A stretch of DNA of 64,000 nt from Buchnera aphidicola (Chaitophorus populicola) (GCF_964058995.1 NZ_OZ060382.1:372001-436000), one strand, 5' to 3'. Shown: positions 31,179 to 42,347, counted from the stretch's first letter. Notes: generated by a model from the letters alone, not told the origin. Numbers and translations are program-made.

Positions 31179-31799
31179 TTATTTCGAATAAAGTTCTACT
31201 ATTAAATGCTCTTTAATTTCAGAAGATAAATCTATTCTATCCGGTGTTCTAATAAAAATCCCTTTCATTTTAATTAAATCTACTTCAATCCAAGGTGATT
31301 TTTCTTTTTGCTCAGAAAGTTCTAAAGCAGCTTTAATTCTTAAATGTTTTTTAAATTTCTCTCGAACTTCAATTACATCATTAGGAGAAACTTGATATGA
31401 AGGAATATTTACAATTTTAGAATTCACAGAAATAGATTTATGACTAACTAATTGTCTTGCCTCTGAACGTGTCGTGCTAAAACCCATTCTATATACTACA
31501 TTATCTAATCTATTTTCTAAGCATCGTAATAAATTTTCACCTGTATTACCTTTAGATTTAGCAGAAATTTTATAATAATTTCTAAATTGTTTTTCTAAAA
31601 TTCCATATAAACGACGTACTTTTTGTTTTTCTCTTAATTGCTTACCATACTCTGATACTCTTTTTTTTCTAACACAATGTTGACCTGGTAAATGATCCAT
31701 TTTACATTTGGAGCCAATCGAACGTAATCCAGATTTTAAATATAAATCTGTTTTTTCTCGTCTACATAACTTTAATTTTGGACCTAAATATTTTCCCAT
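31179..31799 (-). CDS. rpsD: Ribosomal protein S4
   Basis: Primary 16S rRNA-binding protein of 206 residues, the same length as E. coli. [15 protein letters not shown] opens the protein. The S4 RNA-binding fold is seen in [29 protein letters not shown]. In E. coli S4 represses its own alpha operon through a pseudoknot in the rpsM leader. I could not recognise that structure in the 64 bases before rpsM here. Confidence 0.98.
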   Translation of the reverse strand: MGKYLGPKLKLCRREKTDLYLKSGLRSIGSKCKMDHLPGQHCVRKKRVSEYGKQLREKQKVRRLYGILEKQFRNYYKISAKSKGNTGENLLRCLENRLDNVVYRMGFSTTRSEARQLVSHKSISVNSKIVNIPSYQVSPNDVIEVREKFKKHLRIKAALELSEQKEKSPWIEVDLIKMKGIFIRTPDRIDLSSEIKEHLIVELYSK

Positions 31800-31834
31800 A
31801 AAAATACTCTTAATCTCTTTTTAAATTGAAAAAG

Positions 31835-32224
31835 TTAAACTCTTCTTTTCTTAGGTGGTCTACATCCATTATGAGGAATAGGAGTAATATCTGTAATATT
31901 AGTAATTCGAAATCCTGCAGCATTTAAAGCTCTTATAGTAGATTCTCTTCCAGGACCAGGACCTTTAACCATTACTTCTAGATTTTTTATACCATAATCT
32001 TTAATTTTTTCAGCACATTTTTCTGCAGCTACTTGAGCAGCAAAAGGAGTAGATTTTCTAGAACCACGAAAACCAGAACCACCAGAAGTAGCCCAACCTA
32101 AAGCATTTCCTTTTTTATCAGTAATAGTTACAATAGTATTATTAAAAGATGCGTAAATATGTGCAATTCCATCTAAAAATTTTTTTTTAATACGTTTTTT
32201 AACACGAATTTTTTTCTTTTGCAT
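31835..32224 (-). CDS. rpsK: Ribosomal protein S11
   Basis: Platform protein of the small subunit, 129 residues as in E. coli. Diagnostic stretches are [32 protein letters not shown] and the C-terminal [12 protein letters not shown]. It is cotranscribed between rpsM (21-base gap) and rpsD. Confidence 0.98.
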   Translation of the reverse strand: MQKKKIRVKKRIKKKFLDGIAHIYASFNNTIVTITDKKGNALGWATSGGSGFRGSRKSTPFAAQVAAEKCAEKIKDYGIKNLEVMVKGPGPGRESTIRALNAAGFRITNITDITPIPHNGCRPPKKRRV

Positions 32225-32245
32225 AATAATTTTTTATTACCTAAA

Positions 32246-32602
32246 TTATTTTTTTATTAATTTACGAGGCCCTTTTCTAGTACGAGCATTTGTTTTTGTA
32301 CGCTGTCCTCGTACAGGAAGTTTTCTGCGATGACGCACACCTCTATAACAACCTAAATCTATAAGTCTTTTAATATTTAAAGTTTTTTCTCTTCTTAAAT
32401 CACCTTCTACAATAAATTTTGAAACTTCAAATCTTAGATCTTCTATTTGATTTTTATTTAACTCAGAAATTTTTATTTTATTATCTATTTTTAAAATATT
32501 ACAAATAATTTTAGAACGAGATTTTCCAATTCCATAAATTGATGTTAAAGCAATAATAGTACGTTTATGATCAGGAACATTGATTCCTGCTATACGAGCC
32601 AA
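32246..32602 (-). CDS. rpsM: Ribosomal protein S13
   Basis: Head protein contacting the P-site tRNA and the B1 bridges, 118 residues. [14 protein letters not shown] and the C-terminal [16 protein letters not shown] are characteristic. It is the first gene of the alpha operon and follows rpmJ by 64 bases, with AAGGAG before the ATG. Confidence 0.98.
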   Translation of the reverse strand: MARIAGINVPDHKRTIIALTSIYGIGKSRSKIICNILKIDNKIKISELNKNQIEDLRFEVSKFIVEGDLRREKTLNIKRLIDLGCYRGVRHRRKLPVRGQRTKTNARTRKGPRKLIKK

Positions 32603-32666
32603 TTTTAACTCCTTATAATTAAATAATACAAATTATTTAAAAAATATATTTAAAAAATGTTTGATT

Positions 32667-32783
32667 TTATCCTTGCCTTTGTTTATGTTTTGGATCATTA
32701 CTACATATAACCCTTACTACATTTTTTCTACGTATAATTTTACAACTTCGACATAATTTTTTTATAGAAGTGCGAACTTTCAT
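32667..32783 (-). CDS. rpmJ: Ribosomal protein L36
   Basis: This 38-codon gene reads [17 protein letters not shown] at the N-terminus and ends in KHKQRQG. The zinc ribbon ligands Cys11, Cys14, Cys27 and His33 are all present, so it is the zinc-containing form. A Shine-Dalgarno AGGAG lies 6 bases upstream. It is the last gene of the spc operon, 30 bases after secY. Confidence 0.97.
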   Translation of the reverse strand: MKVRTSIKKLCRSCKIIRRKNVVRVICSNDPKHKQRQG

Positions 32784-32813
32784 TAAATCTCCTAAAATTA
32801 ATATCAATAAAAT

Positions 32814-34151
32814 CTATTTTTTTAAATTTAAATTTGCTCTACGAAAAGATGATTTATATTGTCTTGACATCATTAATGTTTGTAACTGAGTTATTAAATC
32901 TATAATAACAACAACAACAATTAATAATGAAGTACCTCCAAAATAAAACGGTACATGTGTTAAAAAACGAATTAATTCTGGAATTAAACAAATAAAAACA
33001 ATATATATTGCATTAATAAAAGTTAATTTAAACATAATTTTTTTAATATAATTAGAAGTATTTTCTCCAGGACGAATTCCTTGAATAAATGCTCCAGATT
33101 TCTTTAAATTATCTGATGTTTCTCTAGAATTAAAAGCTAAATTAGTATAAAAAAAACAAAAGAAAATAATAGCAATAGTATATAAAAACATATAAAATAG
33201 TTTTCCTGGTTGCAAATTTATATAAATAAAGTTTAACCAATAACAAGTATTATCATTATTTTCTTTAATCCAAGATATAATTGTTGTAGGAAATAATATC
33301 ATACTAGAAGCAAAAATAGCTGGAATAACACCAGACATATTAATTTTTAATGGTAAATGTGCTATATTTTGCGAAATATGCATACGATTATTCTGTTGTC
33401 TATTAGAATAATGAATAATGATCTTTCTTTGACTTCGTTCAATAAAAACAACAAAATAAATAATTAAAAAAATTAAAATCACTGTAAATAATAAAAGTAA
33501 TATACTTAAATTATTTAATCTTAATGCTTCTAAAGTGTGAAAAACAGCTACTGGTAAATTTGCCATAATTCCTGCAAAAATTATTACAGAAATTCCATTT
33601 CCCAAACCATATTCTGTAATTAAATCACCAATCCACATTAAAAATATTGTTCCAGTAACTAAACTTACTATAACTGTTAAATAAAAACATGTATCTAATT
33701 TAAAGATTAGATTTCTCATACCTGGCATATTAGGTAAGCTAAAAGCAATACCAATAGCTTGTATAATTGATAAAAAAACTGTTAAATATTTAGTATATTG
33801 ATTAATTTTTTCACGACCTGATTCACCTTCTTGTTTTAAATCCTTCCATGATGGATAAATAAAAGTTAATAACTGTACAATAATAGAAGATGAAATATAT
33901 GGCATAATTCCTAAAGAAAAAATTGAAGCTCGACTTAAAGAACCTCCAGAAAACATATTTAACATTTCTATAATTGTACCTTGTTGATTTTTTAATAATT
34001 TTGCTAAAGATACTGTATCAACTCCAGGCACTGGAATAAAAGAACCTAAACGAAAAATTATTAATGCAAAAATTAAAAAAAATAATCTACTTTTAATTTC
34101 AGATAAATTTATTCCAATATTTTTAAAACTTAATCCCAATTTTTTATCCAT
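32814..34151 (-). CDS. secY: Preprotein translocase channel subunit SecY
   Basis: Pore of the SecYEG channel in the inner membrane, 445 residues (E. coli 443). Ten hydrophobic helices are apparent. Conserved parts are [12 protein letters not shown] at the start, the plug-region [18 protein letters not shown] in the helix 4-5 region and [12 protein letters not shown] before the cytoplasmic loop. It works with the 4.5S RNA (17313-17429) in cotranslational targeting. secE and secG are not in the window. Confidence 0.98.
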   Translation of the reverse strand: MDKKLGLSFKNIGINLSEIKSRLFFLIFALIIFRLGSFIPVPGVDTVSLAKLLKNQQGTIIEMLNMFSGGSLSRASIFSLGIMPYISSSIIVQLLTFIYPSWKDLKQEGESGREKINQYTKYLTVFLSIIQAIGIAFSLPNMPGMRNLIFKLDTCFYLTVIVSLVTGTIFLMWIGDLITEYGLGNGISVIIFAGIMANLPVAVFHTLEALRLNNLSILLLLFTVILIFLIIYFVVFIERSQRKIIIHYSNRQQNNRMHISQNIAHLPLKINMSGVIPAIFASSMILFPTTIISWIKENNDNTCYWLNFIYINLQPGKLFYMFLYTIAIIFFCFFYTNLAFNSRETSDNLKKSGAFIQGIRPGENTSNYIKKIMFKLTFINAIYIVFICLIPELIRFLTHVPFYFGGTSLLIVVVVIIDLITQLQTLMMSRQYKSSFRRANLNLKK

Positions 34152-34160
34152 GCTATATTA

Positions 34161-34592
34161 TCATTCCTCAATCTTTCCTCCACAAGATTCAATATGTAAA
34201 CGTGCTCCTTTTGTTACAGATAAACCTTTAATAATCAAAGGAATTGAAATTTTTCCAGATGAAATAATCTTGACATATTTAATATATGGTTTAATTATAT
34301 TTCTTTTTTTTAAAAAATTTAAATTAATATATTTTGTATCTAAATTTAACAATTCTGATAGTTTTAATTCTGTTTTATATTTTTTTTTCTTTGAATTAAA
34401 ACCAAATTTAGGTATTCTTCTATATAAAGGAGTTTGACCTCCTTCAAATCCTCTTTTAATTCTACTTCCAGTTCTAGATTTTTGTCCTTTATGACCTCTA
34501 CCAGACGTTTTACCTAATCCAGATCCAATACCTCTTCCCACACGTTTTTTTTTTTTTTGTTTAAAATTTTTAAAAATAGTATTTAAGTACAT
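34161..34592 (-). CDS. rplO: Ribosomal protein L15
   Basis: Large-subunit protein of 143 residues. The glycine-rich N-terminal extension [24 protein letters not shown] in which L15 threads through 23S RNA is intact, as is [17 protein letters not shown]. It stands between rpmD and secY with 9 bases to secY. Confidence 0.97.
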   Translation of the reverse strand: MYLNTIFKNFKQKKKKRVGRGIGSGLGKTSGRGHKGQKSRTGSRIKRGFEGGQTPLYRRIPKFGFNSKKKKYKTELKLSELLNLDTKYINLNFLKKRNIIKPYIKYVKIISSGKISIPLIIKGLSVTKGARLHIESCGGKIEE

Positions 34593-34602
34593 TTATATTT
34601 AC

Positions 34603-34779
34603 CTATTTTACTTGCAACATATATGAAATTTTTTTAATCATACCTAAAATAGATTTATTTTTTCTTCTTTTTACTATATGATTAATATAGCGTAGACCTA
34701 AACCTTTTAAAATCGCTTTATGTTTAGGTAATATTCCAATATTACTTTTAATTTGTTGAATAATGAAAAATTTATCCAT
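34603..34779 (-). CDS. rpmD: Ribosomal protein L30
   Basis: This 58-codon gene fills the gap between rpsE and rplO. It contains the L30 core IGILPKHKAILKGLGLRYIN and a C-terminus MIKKISYMLQVK corresponding to E. coli MINAVSFMVKV. Six bases separate it from the rpsE stop. The stop is TAG. Confidence 0.95.
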   Translation of the reverse strand: MDKFFIIQQIKSNIGILPKHKAILKGLGLRYINHIVKRRKNKSILGMIKKISYMLQVK

Positions 34780-34785
34780 AGTATT

Positions 34786-35292
34786 TTACTCCAAAATATC
34801 TCGAATTGATTTATTTCTTTTATTAGCAACATTTTTTGGAGATTTCATCTTACATAATCCATTAATAGTCGCTCTTACTACATTAATAGGATTTGTTGAA
34901 CCATATATTTTAGTTAAAACATTTTTAATACCAGATACTTCTAATACAGAACGCATTACTCCCCCAGCAATAATTCCTGTTCCTGCAGCAGCAGGTTTCA
35001 TAAATATTCGTGAACTAGTATAAGTTTCATAAACTACATGTTGTAAAGTATGATTTTTTAATTCAAAACTAATCATATTTCTTCTAGCTTGATCCATTGC
35101 TTTTTGAATTGCAAATGGAACTTCTTTAGACTTTCCATACCCAAAACCTACTTTTCCTTTATTATTTCCTACTACAACTAATGCAGTAAATGAAAAAATT
35201 CTTCCACCTTTTACAGTTGTAGATACTCGATTTAAAGTAATTAATTTTTCTTGTAAATCTTTATTAATATTTTTTTTTTCAAAATACATCAT
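34786..35292 (-). CDS. rpsE: Ribosomal protein S5
   Basis: Small-subunit protein at the mRNA entry site. [17 protein letters not shown] and [19 protein letters not shown] form the double-stranded RNA-binding-like domain, and [19 protein letters not shown] the second domain. I start at the first of two adjacent ATG codons (35292; 168 residues, E. coli 167) behind AAGG. The frame opens at 35322, but those 10 codons overlap the end of rplR. Confidence 0.96.
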   Translation of the reverse strand: MMYFEKKNINKDLQEKLITLNRVSTTVKGGRIFSFTALVVVGNNKGKVGFGYGKSKEVPFAIQKAMDQARRNMISFELKNHTLQHVVYETYTSSRIFMKPAAAGTGIIAGGVMRSVLEVSGIKNVLTKIYGSTNPINVVRATINGLCKMKSPKNVANKRNKSIRDILE

Positions 35293-35305
35293 ATAATTTT
35301 TTACC

Positions 35306-35671
35306 TTAAAACTGAAGACCATATTTACGAGCAGAATTTGCTAATGATTCAATTCTTCCATGATATTTAAATCCCGAACGATCAAAAGATACTTTAATAA
35401 TTCCTTTTTGTAATGCACGTTGTGCAATAATTTTACCAATAATTCCAGCAGAAATTTTATTACCAGTATAATTCAAATTTTTACTAATTTTTTTTTCTAA
35501 AGTAGATGCAGTAACTAAAACAGAAAAATGATCAGAAGAAATAATCTGAGCATAAATATGACGAGATGTTCTATGCACTACTAAACGTATTTTATTTAAA
35601 GATTTTAATTTTTTACGTATTCTTAAAGCTCTTTTTTTTCTAGATTTATGTATTAAATTTAAAACTTTCAT
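35306..35671 (-). CDS. rplR: Ribosomal protein L18
   Basis: 5S rRNA-binding protein of 121 residues. [16 protein letters not shown], and [19 protein letters not shown] near the C-terminus, identify L18. It carries a short extra basic N-terminus compared with E. coli (117). It begins one base after rplF ends. Confidence 0.97.
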   Translation of the reverse strand: MKVLNLIHKSRKKRALRIRKKLKSLNKIRLVVHRTSRHIYAQIISSDHFSVLVTASTLEKKISKNLNYTGNKISAGIIGKIIAQRALQKGIIKVSFDRSGFKYHGRIESLANSARKYGLQF

Positions 35672-35672
35672 A

Positions 35673-36218
35673 TTACTTTTTCTTCGCCTCTTTTGTTTTT
35701 ACAAATTCATTAAAATATCGCACACCTTTACCTTTATAAGAATCAGGTTTACGATAATTTCTTAAATTCGCAGAAACTTGACCTACTAACTGTTTATCTA
35801 TTCCTTGAATAGTAATTTCTGTTGGTGAATTTAATTTAATCTGAATACCTAATGGAATTACATATGTAACATTATGTGAATATCCTAAAGACAATATAAG
35901 TTTTTTATTAGTATTATCTTCTATAGAAAATTTATACCCAACTCCAATTAAATTTAACTTTTTACAAAAACCAGATGTTACTCCGATAATCATAGAATTT
36001 GTTAACGATCGAGCAGTTCCTGCTTGCATCCATCCCAATGGATCAGATACACAACGTGCTTGAAAACTTAATATATTATTTATATAATTAATACTAACTA
36101 ATTTATTAAAAGTACGTTTTAAAGTACCTTTTTTCCCTTGAATGATAATATCTTGATTTTCTAAAATAACTTTAATATCATTAGGAACTATAATAGAACG
36201 TTTAGCAATTCTAGACAT
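35673..36218 (-). CDS. rplF: Ribosomal protein L6
   Basis: Protein near the GTPase centre of the large subunit, with two similar domains. The 181 residues include [17 protein letters not shown] at the start and the signature [24 protein letters not shown] at the end (E. coli 177). It is in the spc operon between rpsH and rplR. Confidence 0.97.
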   Translation of the reverse strand: MSRIAKRSIIVPNDIKVILENQDIIIQGKKGTLKRTFNKLVSINYINNILSFQARCVSDPLGWMQAGTARSLTNSMIIGVTSGFCKKLNLIGVGYKFSIEDNTNKKLILSLGYSHNVTYVIPLGIQIKLNSPTEITIQGIDKQLVGQVSANLRNYRKPDSYKGKGVRYFNEFVKTKEAKKK

Positions 36219-36233
36219 ATTATTTCCTTTAAA

Positions 36234-36626
36234 TTAAGAGATATAACAAATAATCTCTCCACCTAAACCTCTTTTTCTAGCTTCTTTATCAGATAATACA
36301 CCTTTAGATGTAGACATAATTACAATACCTAAACCAGAAATTACTTGTGGAATTTCATTTCTCTTTTTATATATTCTTAATCCAGGTGTACTTACTCTGG
36401 TAATATTTTCTATAACTGGTTTACCATTAAAATACTTTAAAAAAATTTCTAAATTTGATTTTTGAGTATTTTTTATATGATAATCTTCTATATAACCTTC
36501 TTTTTTTAAAAGAATAGTAATTTCCTTTTTAAATTTAGAACAAGGAACATTTACTGAAATTTTATTTGCAAATTGAGCGTTTTTAATACGTACAAACATA
36601 TCAGATATAGGATCTTGCATACTCAT
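36234..36626 (-). CDS. rpsH: Ribosomal protein S8
   Basis: 16S rRNA central-domain binder, 130 residues. [18 protein letters not shown], and the C-terminal [31 protein letters not shown], are typical. In E. coli S8 represses the spc operon by binding near the rplE start. No such structure was identified here. Confidence 0.98.
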   Translation of the reverse strand: MSMQDPISDMFVRIKNAQFANKISVNVPCSKFKKEITILLKKEGYIEDYHIKNTQKSNLEIFLKYFNGKPVIENITRVSTPGLRIYKKRNEIPQVISGLGIVIMSTSKGVLSDKEARKRGLGGEIICYIS

Positions 36627-36667
36627 AATATATTTTCCCTAATATAGTTTTATAAAATTAATACCTT

Positions 36668-36973
36668 TTACCAACTTGATTTTCTTAAACCAGGAACTTC
36701 ACCTCTCATAGCTGCTTCTCTTAATTTAATTCGACTAAACCCAAACTTTCTTAAAAATCCATGCGGTCTTCCTGTAATATAACAGCGATTTCTTTGACGA
36801 GAAAAACTAGAATCCCTAGGCAATTTTTGCAATTTTAAAACAGCTTTCCAACGTTTGTCTTTAGATAATTTTGTATTAATAATTATAGATTTTAACTGCA
36901 TTCTTCTTTTATAAAATTTTTTAGATAAATATCTTCTTTTAATTTCTCTTTGTTTCATGCATTGTTTAGCCAT
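36668..36973 (-). CDS. rpsN: Ribosomal protein S14
   Basis: The 101-residue zinc-free form of S14, as in E. coli. The C-terminal [20 protein letters not shown] and [17 protein letters not shown] are conserved, and the CxxC pairs of the short zinc form are absent. It lies between rplE and rpsH. Confidence 0.98.
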   Translation of the reverse strand: MAKQCMKQREIKRRYLSKKFYKRRMQLKSIIINTKLSKDKRWKAVLKLQKLPRDSSFSRQRNRCYITGRPHGFLRKFGFSRIKLREAAMRGEVPGLRKSSW

Positions 36974-36995
36974 AAAATATATACCCTTAAATAAA

Positions 36996-37535
36996 TTATT
37001 TTCGAAAAGGAAAGCGAAAACTCGATAATAAATAAAACGCTTCAGGAATAGATTTCGCAGTCGTAACTATTGATATATCTAATCCTCTAATTTTATCAAT
37101 TTTATCATAATCTATTTCAGGAAAAATAATTTGTTCTTTAATACCAAAATTATAATTTCCATATTTATCAAAAGATTTTTTTGAAAATCCTCTAAAATCT
37201 CGAATTCTGGGCATAGCAATATTAATTAACTTATTTAAAAAATGCCATTTTCTTGCACTACGTAAAGTAACTTTACAACCAATAGCATATCCTTGTCTGA
37301 TTTTAAATCCCGCAATAGATTTTCTAGCTTTTGTTATTACAGGTTTTTGTCCAGAAATTAACGTTAAATCAGAAATTGCATATTCTAATTTTTTTTTATT
37401 AGTCAATGCTTCTCCTACTCCCATATTTAATGTAATTTTATCTATTTTTGGAACTTGCATTATAGAAGTATAGTTAAATTTTTTAATAAATTTTGGAATT
37501 ACTTTTTTTTTATAAAAATTATACATATCAATCAT
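36996..37535 (-). CDS. rplE: Ribosomal protein L5
   Basis: 5S rRNA-binding protein of the central protuberance, 179 residues as in E. coli. Recognisable stretches are [40 protein letters not shown] and [14 protein letters not shown]. The chosen ATG gives the family length; the first two residues (MI) are an addition to the usual start. Confidence 0.97.
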   Translation of the reverse strand: MIDMYNFYKKKVIPKFIKKFNYTSIMQVPKIDKITLNMGVGEALTNKKKLEYAISDLTLISGQKPVITKARKSIAGFKIRQGYAIGCKVTLRSARKWHFLNKLINIAMPRIRDFRGFSKKSFDKYGNYNFGIKEQIIFPEIDYDKIDKIRGLDISIVTTAKSIPEAFYLLSSFRFPFRK

Positions 37536-37549
37536 TATTATATTCCAAT

Positions 37550-37864
37550 TTATTTAATAGATAAATTATTAGACTTAAAAAATCGAATTTTTTTACCTTT
37601 GTCAAATTTAAATCCTATTTTATCTGGTCTATTAGTATGAGGATTTAATAAAGCAACATTAGAAATATGAATATAAGCTTCTATTTTTTTAATACCCCCT
37701 AATTTATTTTCCGCAGGAATAGGTTTAATATGTTTTGTTACTATATTAATTCCTTGAACAATAATTTTTTCTGCAGATAAAATTTTTTTTACTATTCCAA
37801 TTTTTCCACGATCTTTTCCTGATATAACCATTACTTTATCATGAATACGAATTTTTAATGCCAT
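37550..37864 (-). CDS. rplX: Ribosomal protein L24
   Basis: Early-assembly protein near the exit tunnel, 104 residues as in E. coli. The KOW motif is in [19 protein letters not shown], and the downstream NLVTKHIKP-like segment is [14 protein letters not shown]. It follows rplN by 19 bases. Confidence 0.97.
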   Translation of the reverse strand: MALKIRIHDKVMVISGKDRGKIGIVKKILSAEKIIVQGINIVTKHIKPIPAENKLGGIKKIEAYIHISNVALLNPHTNRPDKIGFKFDKGKKIRFFKSNNLSIK

Positions 37865-37883
37865 TTTATTATACCTATAAATT

Positions 37884-38252
37884 TTATAATACTTCAGGTG
37901 CTAAAGAAATAATTTTCATAAATTTGTCTGTACGTAACTCACGAGTCACTGGACCAAAAATACGAGTACCAATCGGTTGTTCATTATTATTTAAAATTAC
38001 ACATGCATTACTATCAAATCTTAATACAGAACCATCTGATCTACGAATTCCTTTTTTAGTTCTAACTATTACTGCTTTTAATACTTCTCCTTTTTTTACT
38101 TTTCCGCGAGGAATAGCTTCTTTTATAGCGACTTTTATTACATCTCCAATATTCGCATATCTACGTTTTGATCCACCTAAAACTTTAATACACATGACAG
38201 AACGAGCGCCAGAATTATCTGCTATATTTAATATAGTTTGTTCTTGAATCAC
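37884..38252 (-). CDS. rplN: Ribosomal protein L14
   Basis: First gene of the spc operon, 122 residues. [17 protein letters not shown], and [24 protein letters not shown], are nearly identical to E. coli. The start is GTG, supported by AAAGG 10 bases upstream and by the exact match of the N-terminus. The 80-base gap before it holds an A+T hairpin. Confidence 0.98.
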   Translation of the reverse strand: MIQEQTILNIADNSGARSVMCIKVLGGSKRRYANIGDVIKVAIKEAIPRGKVKKGEVLKAVIVRTKKGIRRSDGSVLRFDSNACVILNNNEQPIGTRIFGPVTRELRTDKFMKIISLAPEVL

Positions 38253-38297
38253 TGATATTTACCTTTATAAAAATTAAAAATTTATGAAAATTATAAA

Positions 38298-38338
38298 ATT
38301 TAATAAAAAATAATATATAAAAATATATTTTATTAAAT
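38298..38338 (-). terminator. Hairpin at the S10/spc operon boundary
   Basis: An 11-bp perfect A+T stem (ATTTAATAAAA / TTTTATTAAAT) encloses a second small stem and overlaps the rpsQ stop codon. It lies where the S10 operon ends and the spc operon begins in E. coli. It may be a partial terminator or a processing site. The G+C-free stem keeps confidence low. Confidence 0.35.
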
Positions 38339-38584
38339 CTGACTTTTAATAATATTTACTAAAGTCCAAGATTTATTCTTTGAAATTGGACGACATTCTT
38401 TAATATATACATAATCACCAATAGAACATTGATTATTTTCATCATGTACATAAAACTTTGTTCTTTTTTTTACAAATTTTTTATATGTATGATGTTTAAT
38501 AAATCTTTCTACAAGTACTATAATCGATTTTTGCATTTTATTGCTTACTACAATACCCTGTAAAAATTTACTTTTTTCTGACAT
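38333..38584 (-). CDS. rpsQ: Ribosomal protein S17
   Basis: Last gene of the S10 operon, 83 residues with an OB fold. [23 protein letters not shown], and [22 protein letters not shown], match S17. It starts 17 bases inside the end of rpmC, an unusually long overlap that ties its translation to rpmC. Confidence 0.97.
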   Translation of the reverse strand: MSEKSKFLQGIVVSNKMQKSIIVLVERFIKHHTYKKFVKKRTKFYVHDENNQCSIGDYVYIKECRPISKNKSWTLVNIIKSQI

Positions 38585-38774
38585 GTATTTGATCCTTTTC
38601 AGAAATTACTTTTTTAATAATCGCAATATTTTTTCTATTTATTTTTAATAAATGAGTTTGTTGTAATTTATTAGCAGAAAACTGTAATTTTAAATTAAAC
38701 TTTTCTTTTAGTAAATTTAATAGTTCTTGATGTAAAAAATCTAAATTTTTTGTACGTAATATACTAATTTTCAT
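38568..38774 (-). CDS. rpmC: Ribosomal protein L29
   Basis: Two-helix protein at the tunnel exit near L23, 68 residues (E. coli 63). [27 protein letters not shown] corresponds to the E. coli core. The extra residues are at the C-terminus, inside the overlap with rpsQ. It is coupled to rplP by an ATGA overlap. Confidence 0.95.
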   Translation of the reverse strand: MKISILRTKNLDFLHQELLNLLKEKFNLKLQFSANKLQQTHLLKINRKNIAIIKKVISEKDQIHVRKK

Positions 38775-39184
38775 AAATCTTCCATTTTATAAACAAATAT
38801 AGTTTTTACAGGTAATTTATCTGAAGCTAATTTAAATGCTTGACGAGCTTCTTTTTCAGAAATTCCAGTAATTTCATATAAAATTTTTCCTGGTTGAATT
38901 AATGCAACCCAATATTCAACATTTCCTTTCCCTTTCCCCATTCTTACTTCTAAAGGTTTCTGTGTAATAGGCTTATCTGGAAAAATACGTATCCATAATT
39001 TTCCTAATCTTTTTACATATCTAGCAATACTTCTTCTAGCAGATTCAATTTGACGCGATGTTAAACGACCTCTAGTAATCGCCTTCAAACCAAAAGTTCC
39101 AAAAACAACTTTATCATTTACAATTGTACCTCTGTTACGCCCTTTATGCATTTTTCTAAATTTAGTACGCTTAGGTTGAAGCAT
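38771..39184 (-). CDS. rplP: Ribosomal protein L16
   Basis: Protein near the A site, 137 residues. [19 protein letters not shown], the [20 protein letters not shown] segment and [17 protein letters not shown] are diagnostic. It lies between rpsC and rpmC. Confidence 0.98.
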   Translation of the reverse strand: MLQPKRTKFRKMHKGRNRGTIVNDKVVFGTFGLKAITRGRLTSRQIESARRSIARYVKRLGKLWIRIFPDKPITQKPLEVRMGKGKGNVEYWVALIQPGKILYEITGISEKEARQAFKLASDKLPVKTIFVYKMEDL

Positions 39185-39202
39185 TATAAAAAATTCTCCT
39201 TA

Positions 39203-39901
39203 CTAACGTTTTTTTTTGCTGTTTTTAGTAAAATTTATGTTAGAATGATTTTTATTTTCAATATTGGGCATTCCTCCTAAAATTTCTCCTTTGAAAATCC
39301 ATACCTTTACTCCTACTACTCCATAAATAGTATGTGCAGGTATAGAACTATAATCAATGTCTGCACGTAAAGTATGTAATGGAACACGTCCTTCTCTTTG
39401 CCATTCTGTTCTAGCAATTTCTGAACCACCGAGTCTTCCACTAATTTCTACTTTAATACCTTTTGCACCATGCCGCATAGAATTCTGAATTGCTCGTTTC
39501 ATAGCTCTACGATAAATTACTCGTTTTTCTAATTGAGAAGCAATATTATCAGCTACTAATTTTGCATCTAATTCTGGATTTCTAATTTCTGAAATATTTA
39601 TTTGTGCTGGAACATTAGAAATTTTAGAAATAATTTTTTTTAAATTTTCTATATCTTCTCCTTTTTTTCCAATAACAATTCCTGGTCTAGAAGTATATAT
39701 AATTACTTTTATAGCTTTAGAATGTCTTTCTATAACAATTTTTGAAATAGATGCTCTAAGTAATTTTTTCATTAAAAATTGACGAACTTCAAAATCATTA
39801 CTTAAATATTCAGGAAAATTTTTACTATTAGAAAACCACACAGAATTCCATTGCTTAATAATTCCTAATCTCATTCCATGTGGATGTACTTTTTGTCCCA
39901 T
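39203..39901 (-). CDS. rpsC: Ribosomal protein S3
   Basis: mRNA entry-tunnel protein of 232 residues with an N-terminal KH domain containing [14 protein letters not shown]. The C-terminal domain has [29 protein letters not shown] and the basic helicase face. E. coli S3 has 233 residues. The ending is Asn/Lys-rich. Confidence 0.98.
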   Translation of the reverse strand: MGQKVHPHGMRLGIIKQWNSVWFSNSKNFPEYLSNDFEVRQFLMKKLLRASISKIVIERHSKAIKVIIYTSRPGIVIGKKGEDIENLKKIISKISNVPAQINISEIRNPELDAKLVADNIASQLEKRVIYRRAMKRAIQNSMRHGAKGIKVEISGRLGGSEIARTEWQREGRVPLHTLRADIDYSSIPAHTIYGVVGVKVWIFKGEILGGMPNIENKNHSNINFTKNSKKKR

Positions 39902-39918
39902 TATTATATTTCTCCAAA

Positions 39919-40251
39919 TTAAAAGTCTGATAACACAATTTTAATATGACTAGTACGTTTTAATATTTGATCAGCTTTTCCTTTTGCACGAGGTATCATA
40001 CGTTTTATAGTCGGACCTTCATCTATCAAAATTTCACAAATTCTTAATAAATCAATATCTAATCCTTTATTATGCTCCGCATTAGAAATAGCTGATTCTA
40101 ATACTTTTTTGATTAATAAAGCAGCTTTTTTTTTAGAAAAATTTAATATATTTATAGCTTTATCTATTTTTTTACCACGAACTTCATCTGCAATTAATCT
40201 TAACTTTTGAGCTGAAGAACGAGCTTTTTTATATTTAGCACAAACTTTCAC
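39919..40251 (-). CDS. rplV: Ribosomal protein L22
   Basis: Tunnel protein of 110 residues. [18 protein letters not shown], and the tunnel loop region [19 protein letters not shown], are conserved. The start is GTG with AAGGAA 9 bases upstream. The leader is unusual: nine T, one A and twenty T on the coding strand separate it from rpsS. Confidence 0.97.
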   Translation of the reverse strand: MKVCAKYKKARSSAQKLRLIADEVRGKKIDKAINILNFSKKKAALLIKKVLESAISNAEHNKGLDIDLLRICEILIDEGPTIKRMIPRAKGKADQILKRTSHIKIVLSDF

Positions 40252-40272
40252 AAATAATTTTCCTTTTATATC

Positions 40273-40292
40273 AAAAAAAAAAAAAAAAAAAA
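40273..40292 (-). repeat. 20-T homopolymer within the S10 operon (rpsS-rplV gap)
   Basis: On the transcribed sense the gap between rpsS and rplV reads T9-A-T20. A run of twenty identical bases in the middle of an essential operon is exceptional even at this base composition. It would give a long U tract in the mRNA just before the rplV ribosome site. Confidence 0.85.
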
Positions 40293-40305
40293 TAAAAAAA
40301 AAGAA

Positions 40306-40584
40306 TTAACGTTGTTTAATTTTTTTATCAGCTGAATGTCCTCTATATGTTCTAGTTAAAGAAAATTCACCTAATTTATGACCAACCATTTCTTCTGTAA
40401 TAAAAATAGGAATATGTTGTTTCCCATTATGTACAGCAATAGTTAATCCAACCATATTTGGAAAAATAGTAGATCTTCTAGACCATGTTTTAATAGGTTT
40501 TCGATCTTTTTTAGATATAGCTAAATCTATTTTTTTTAATAAACTTACATCAATAAATGGCCCTTTTTTTAAAGAACGTGGCAT
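40306..40584 (-). CDS. rpsS: Ribosomal protein S19
   Basis: Head protein of the small subunit, 92 residues as in E. coli. [19 protein letters not shown], and [23 protein letters not shown], are characteristic. It is followed by the long T tract. Confidence 0.98.
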   Translation of the reverse strand: MPRSLKKGPFIDVSLLKKIDLAISKKDRKPIKTWSRRSTIFPNMVGLTIAVHNGKQHIPIFITEEMVGHKLGEFSLTRTYRGHSADKKIKQR

Positions 40585-40607
40585 AAAATATATCCTATAT
40601 GTATAAA

Positions 40608-41429
40608 TTATTTTTTTCGAGAACGAATAATAAATTTTGTAGTTCTTTTATTTTTTCTTGTTTTTTTACCTTTAGTTTGTACACCCCAAGGAGTCACTGG
40701 ATGTTTTCCAAAGTTTCGACCTTCACCTCCTCCATGTGGATGATCAATAGGATTCATAGCAGTACCTCGAACAGTAGGTCTAATTCCTCTCCAACGAGAA
40801 GCACCTGCTTTTCCTAAAACTTGTAACATATGTTCAGAATTACCTACTTCACCAATAGTAGCACGACAATTTGAAAATATTCTTCTCATTTCTCCAGAAC
40901 GCATACGCACGCTCACATATTTATTTTCTTTAGAAATAATTTGTACATAACTTCCTGCAGAACGAGCTAATTGACCACCTTTGCCAGGTTTTAATTCAAC
41001 GTTATGAATAAAAGAACCTATAGGAATTTTATTTAATGGTAAAGTATTTCCTATTTTAATGCTAACATGAGATCCAGAACATATTTTAGACCCAATTCTA
41101 ATACCTTTAGGCGCTAAAATATAACTATATGTTCCATCTCTATATAAAATTAAAGCAATATTAGAAGAACGATTCGGATCATATTCTAAACGAATTACAG
41201 AAGCAAAAATATTATCTTTTCTTCTTTTAAAATCTATCATACGATATGATCTTTTATGTCTTCCTCCAATATGTCTAGTAGTAATTCTTCCTTGATTATT
41301 CCTTCCACCAGTTTTATTATTTTTTTTTAATAAATTTGCAAATGGCTTACCTTTATATAAATTATGATCTACTACTTTAATTACGTGACGACGTCCAGGA
41401 GAAGTTGGTTTGCATTTAATAATTGCCAT
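40608..41429 (-). CDS. rplB: Ribosomal protein L2
   Basis: Core protein of the peptidyl-transferase region, 273 residues as in E. coli. [20 protein letters not shown] in the N-terminal part, and the highly conserved [15 protein letters not shown] with the functional histidine, are intact. It has AGAG before the ATG. Confidence 0.99.
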   Translation of the reverse strand: MAIIKCKPTSPGRRHVIKVVDHNLYKGKPFANLLKKNNKTGGRNNQGRITTRHIGGRHKRSYRMIDFKRRKDNIFASVIRLEYDPNRSSNIALILYRDGTYSYILAPKGIRIGSKICSGSHVSIKIGNTLPLNKIPIGSFIHNVELKPGKGGQLARSAGSYVQIISKENKYVSVRMRSGEMRRIFSNCRATIGEVGNSEHMLQVLGKAGASRWRGIRPTVRGTAMNPIDHPHGGGEGRNFGKHPVTPWGVQTKGKKTRKNKRTTKFIIRSRKK

Positions 41430-41445
41430 AAATTTATTCTCTAAT

Positions 41446-41745
41446 TTATTGTGAACTATTTAAAAAATCTAAATTCTGATCAGATTGTAAAAAAACATAT
41501 GCTTTTTTCCAATTTTTTTTAAAAAAAATATTTTTACCTTTATTTTTTTTTTTTCCTTTAACATTTAAAAGATTGACTTTTTTTACTTTTAATTGAAACA
41601 TATTTTGTACAGACATTTTAATTTCTTTTTTTGTTGCATGTTTATTTACTTTAAGTACTAAAACATTATTTATTTTAGATTGATTAGATTTTTCTGAAAT
41701 ATGTATAGATTGAATAGTCTGAAACAAAAAATTTTGTTTTAACAT
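41446..41745 (-). CDS. rplW: Ribosomal protein L23
   Basis: Tunnel-exit protein that docks trigger factor and SRP, 99 residues. HISEKS and [21 protein letters not shown] identify it. The conserved K-rich loop is shifted to [13 protein letters not shown]. The ATG overlaps the end of rplD by 7 bases. Confidence 0.96.
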   Translation of the reverse strand: MLKQNFLFQTIQSIHISEKSNQSKINNVLVLKVNKHATKKEIKMSVQNMFQLKVKKVNLLNVKGKKKNKGKNIFFKKNWKKAYVFLQSDQNLDFLNSSQ

Positions 41746-42347
41746 GAAAGTATTTCCTCTAATCTTTTTAATGCTTTTAATGTTATTAATATTTTTTTAT
41801 AATTTAATAAAATTAAAGGATTAATCGAATTAACACTTATAGCAGTAATTTTATATAAATTCCTAGAAGCAAGAAATATATTCTTATCTATTACTTTTTT
41901 TATAATCATTACATTTTTTGTACAAATTGTACTTAATTTCTTTAATAAAACTTTAGTACGAGGAAATTTAATTGTAAATTTTTTAAGAACAATAATACAA
42001 TTTTCTCTAATTAATTTAGATAAAATACATTTTAATGCACCACGATACATTTTTTTATTAATCTTTTGAAAATAATCTTTAGGCTTAGCAGCAAAAGTCA
42101 CACCTCCAGAACGCCAAATCGGACTTCTTAAAGATCCCGCACGAGATCTTCCTGTACCTTTTTGGCGCCACGGTTTCTTTCCAGATCCGGAAACTTCTGC
42201 CTTACTTTTTTGAGATTTTGTACCTTGTCTTTGAGTACAATAATATGATTTTAACACTTGATTTACTAATATTTCATTAAAATCACAGTTAAATATTTTA
42301 GACGATATTTTTATTACTTCTTTTGTATCTTTTAAAATCAATTCCAT
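41739..42347 (-). CDS. rplD: Ribosomal protein L4
   Basis: Tunnel protein of 202 residues. The loop [33 protein letters not shown] is well conserved, while the globular C-terminal part is diverged. In E. coli L4 also represses its own S10 operon at the leader. A hairpin upstream of rpsJ is described separately. It overlaps rplC by 10 bases. Confidence 0.97.
   Translation of the reverse strand: MELILKDTKEVIKISSKIFNCDFNEILVNQVLKSYYCTQRQGTKSQKSKAEVSGSGKKPWRQKGTGRSRAGSLRSPIWRSGGVTFAAKPKDYFQKINKKMYRGALKCILSKLIRENCIIVLKKFTIKFPRTKVLLKKLSTICTKNVMIIKKVIDKNIFLASRNLYKITAISVNSINPLILLNYKKILITLKALKRLEEILSC

Noticed and set aside
34150-41000. Plus-strand frames antisense to rplO, rpsE, rplE/rplX, rplN and rplB
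   Set aside because: Each lies opposite a certain ribosomal protein gene and looks like its reverse-strand reading.
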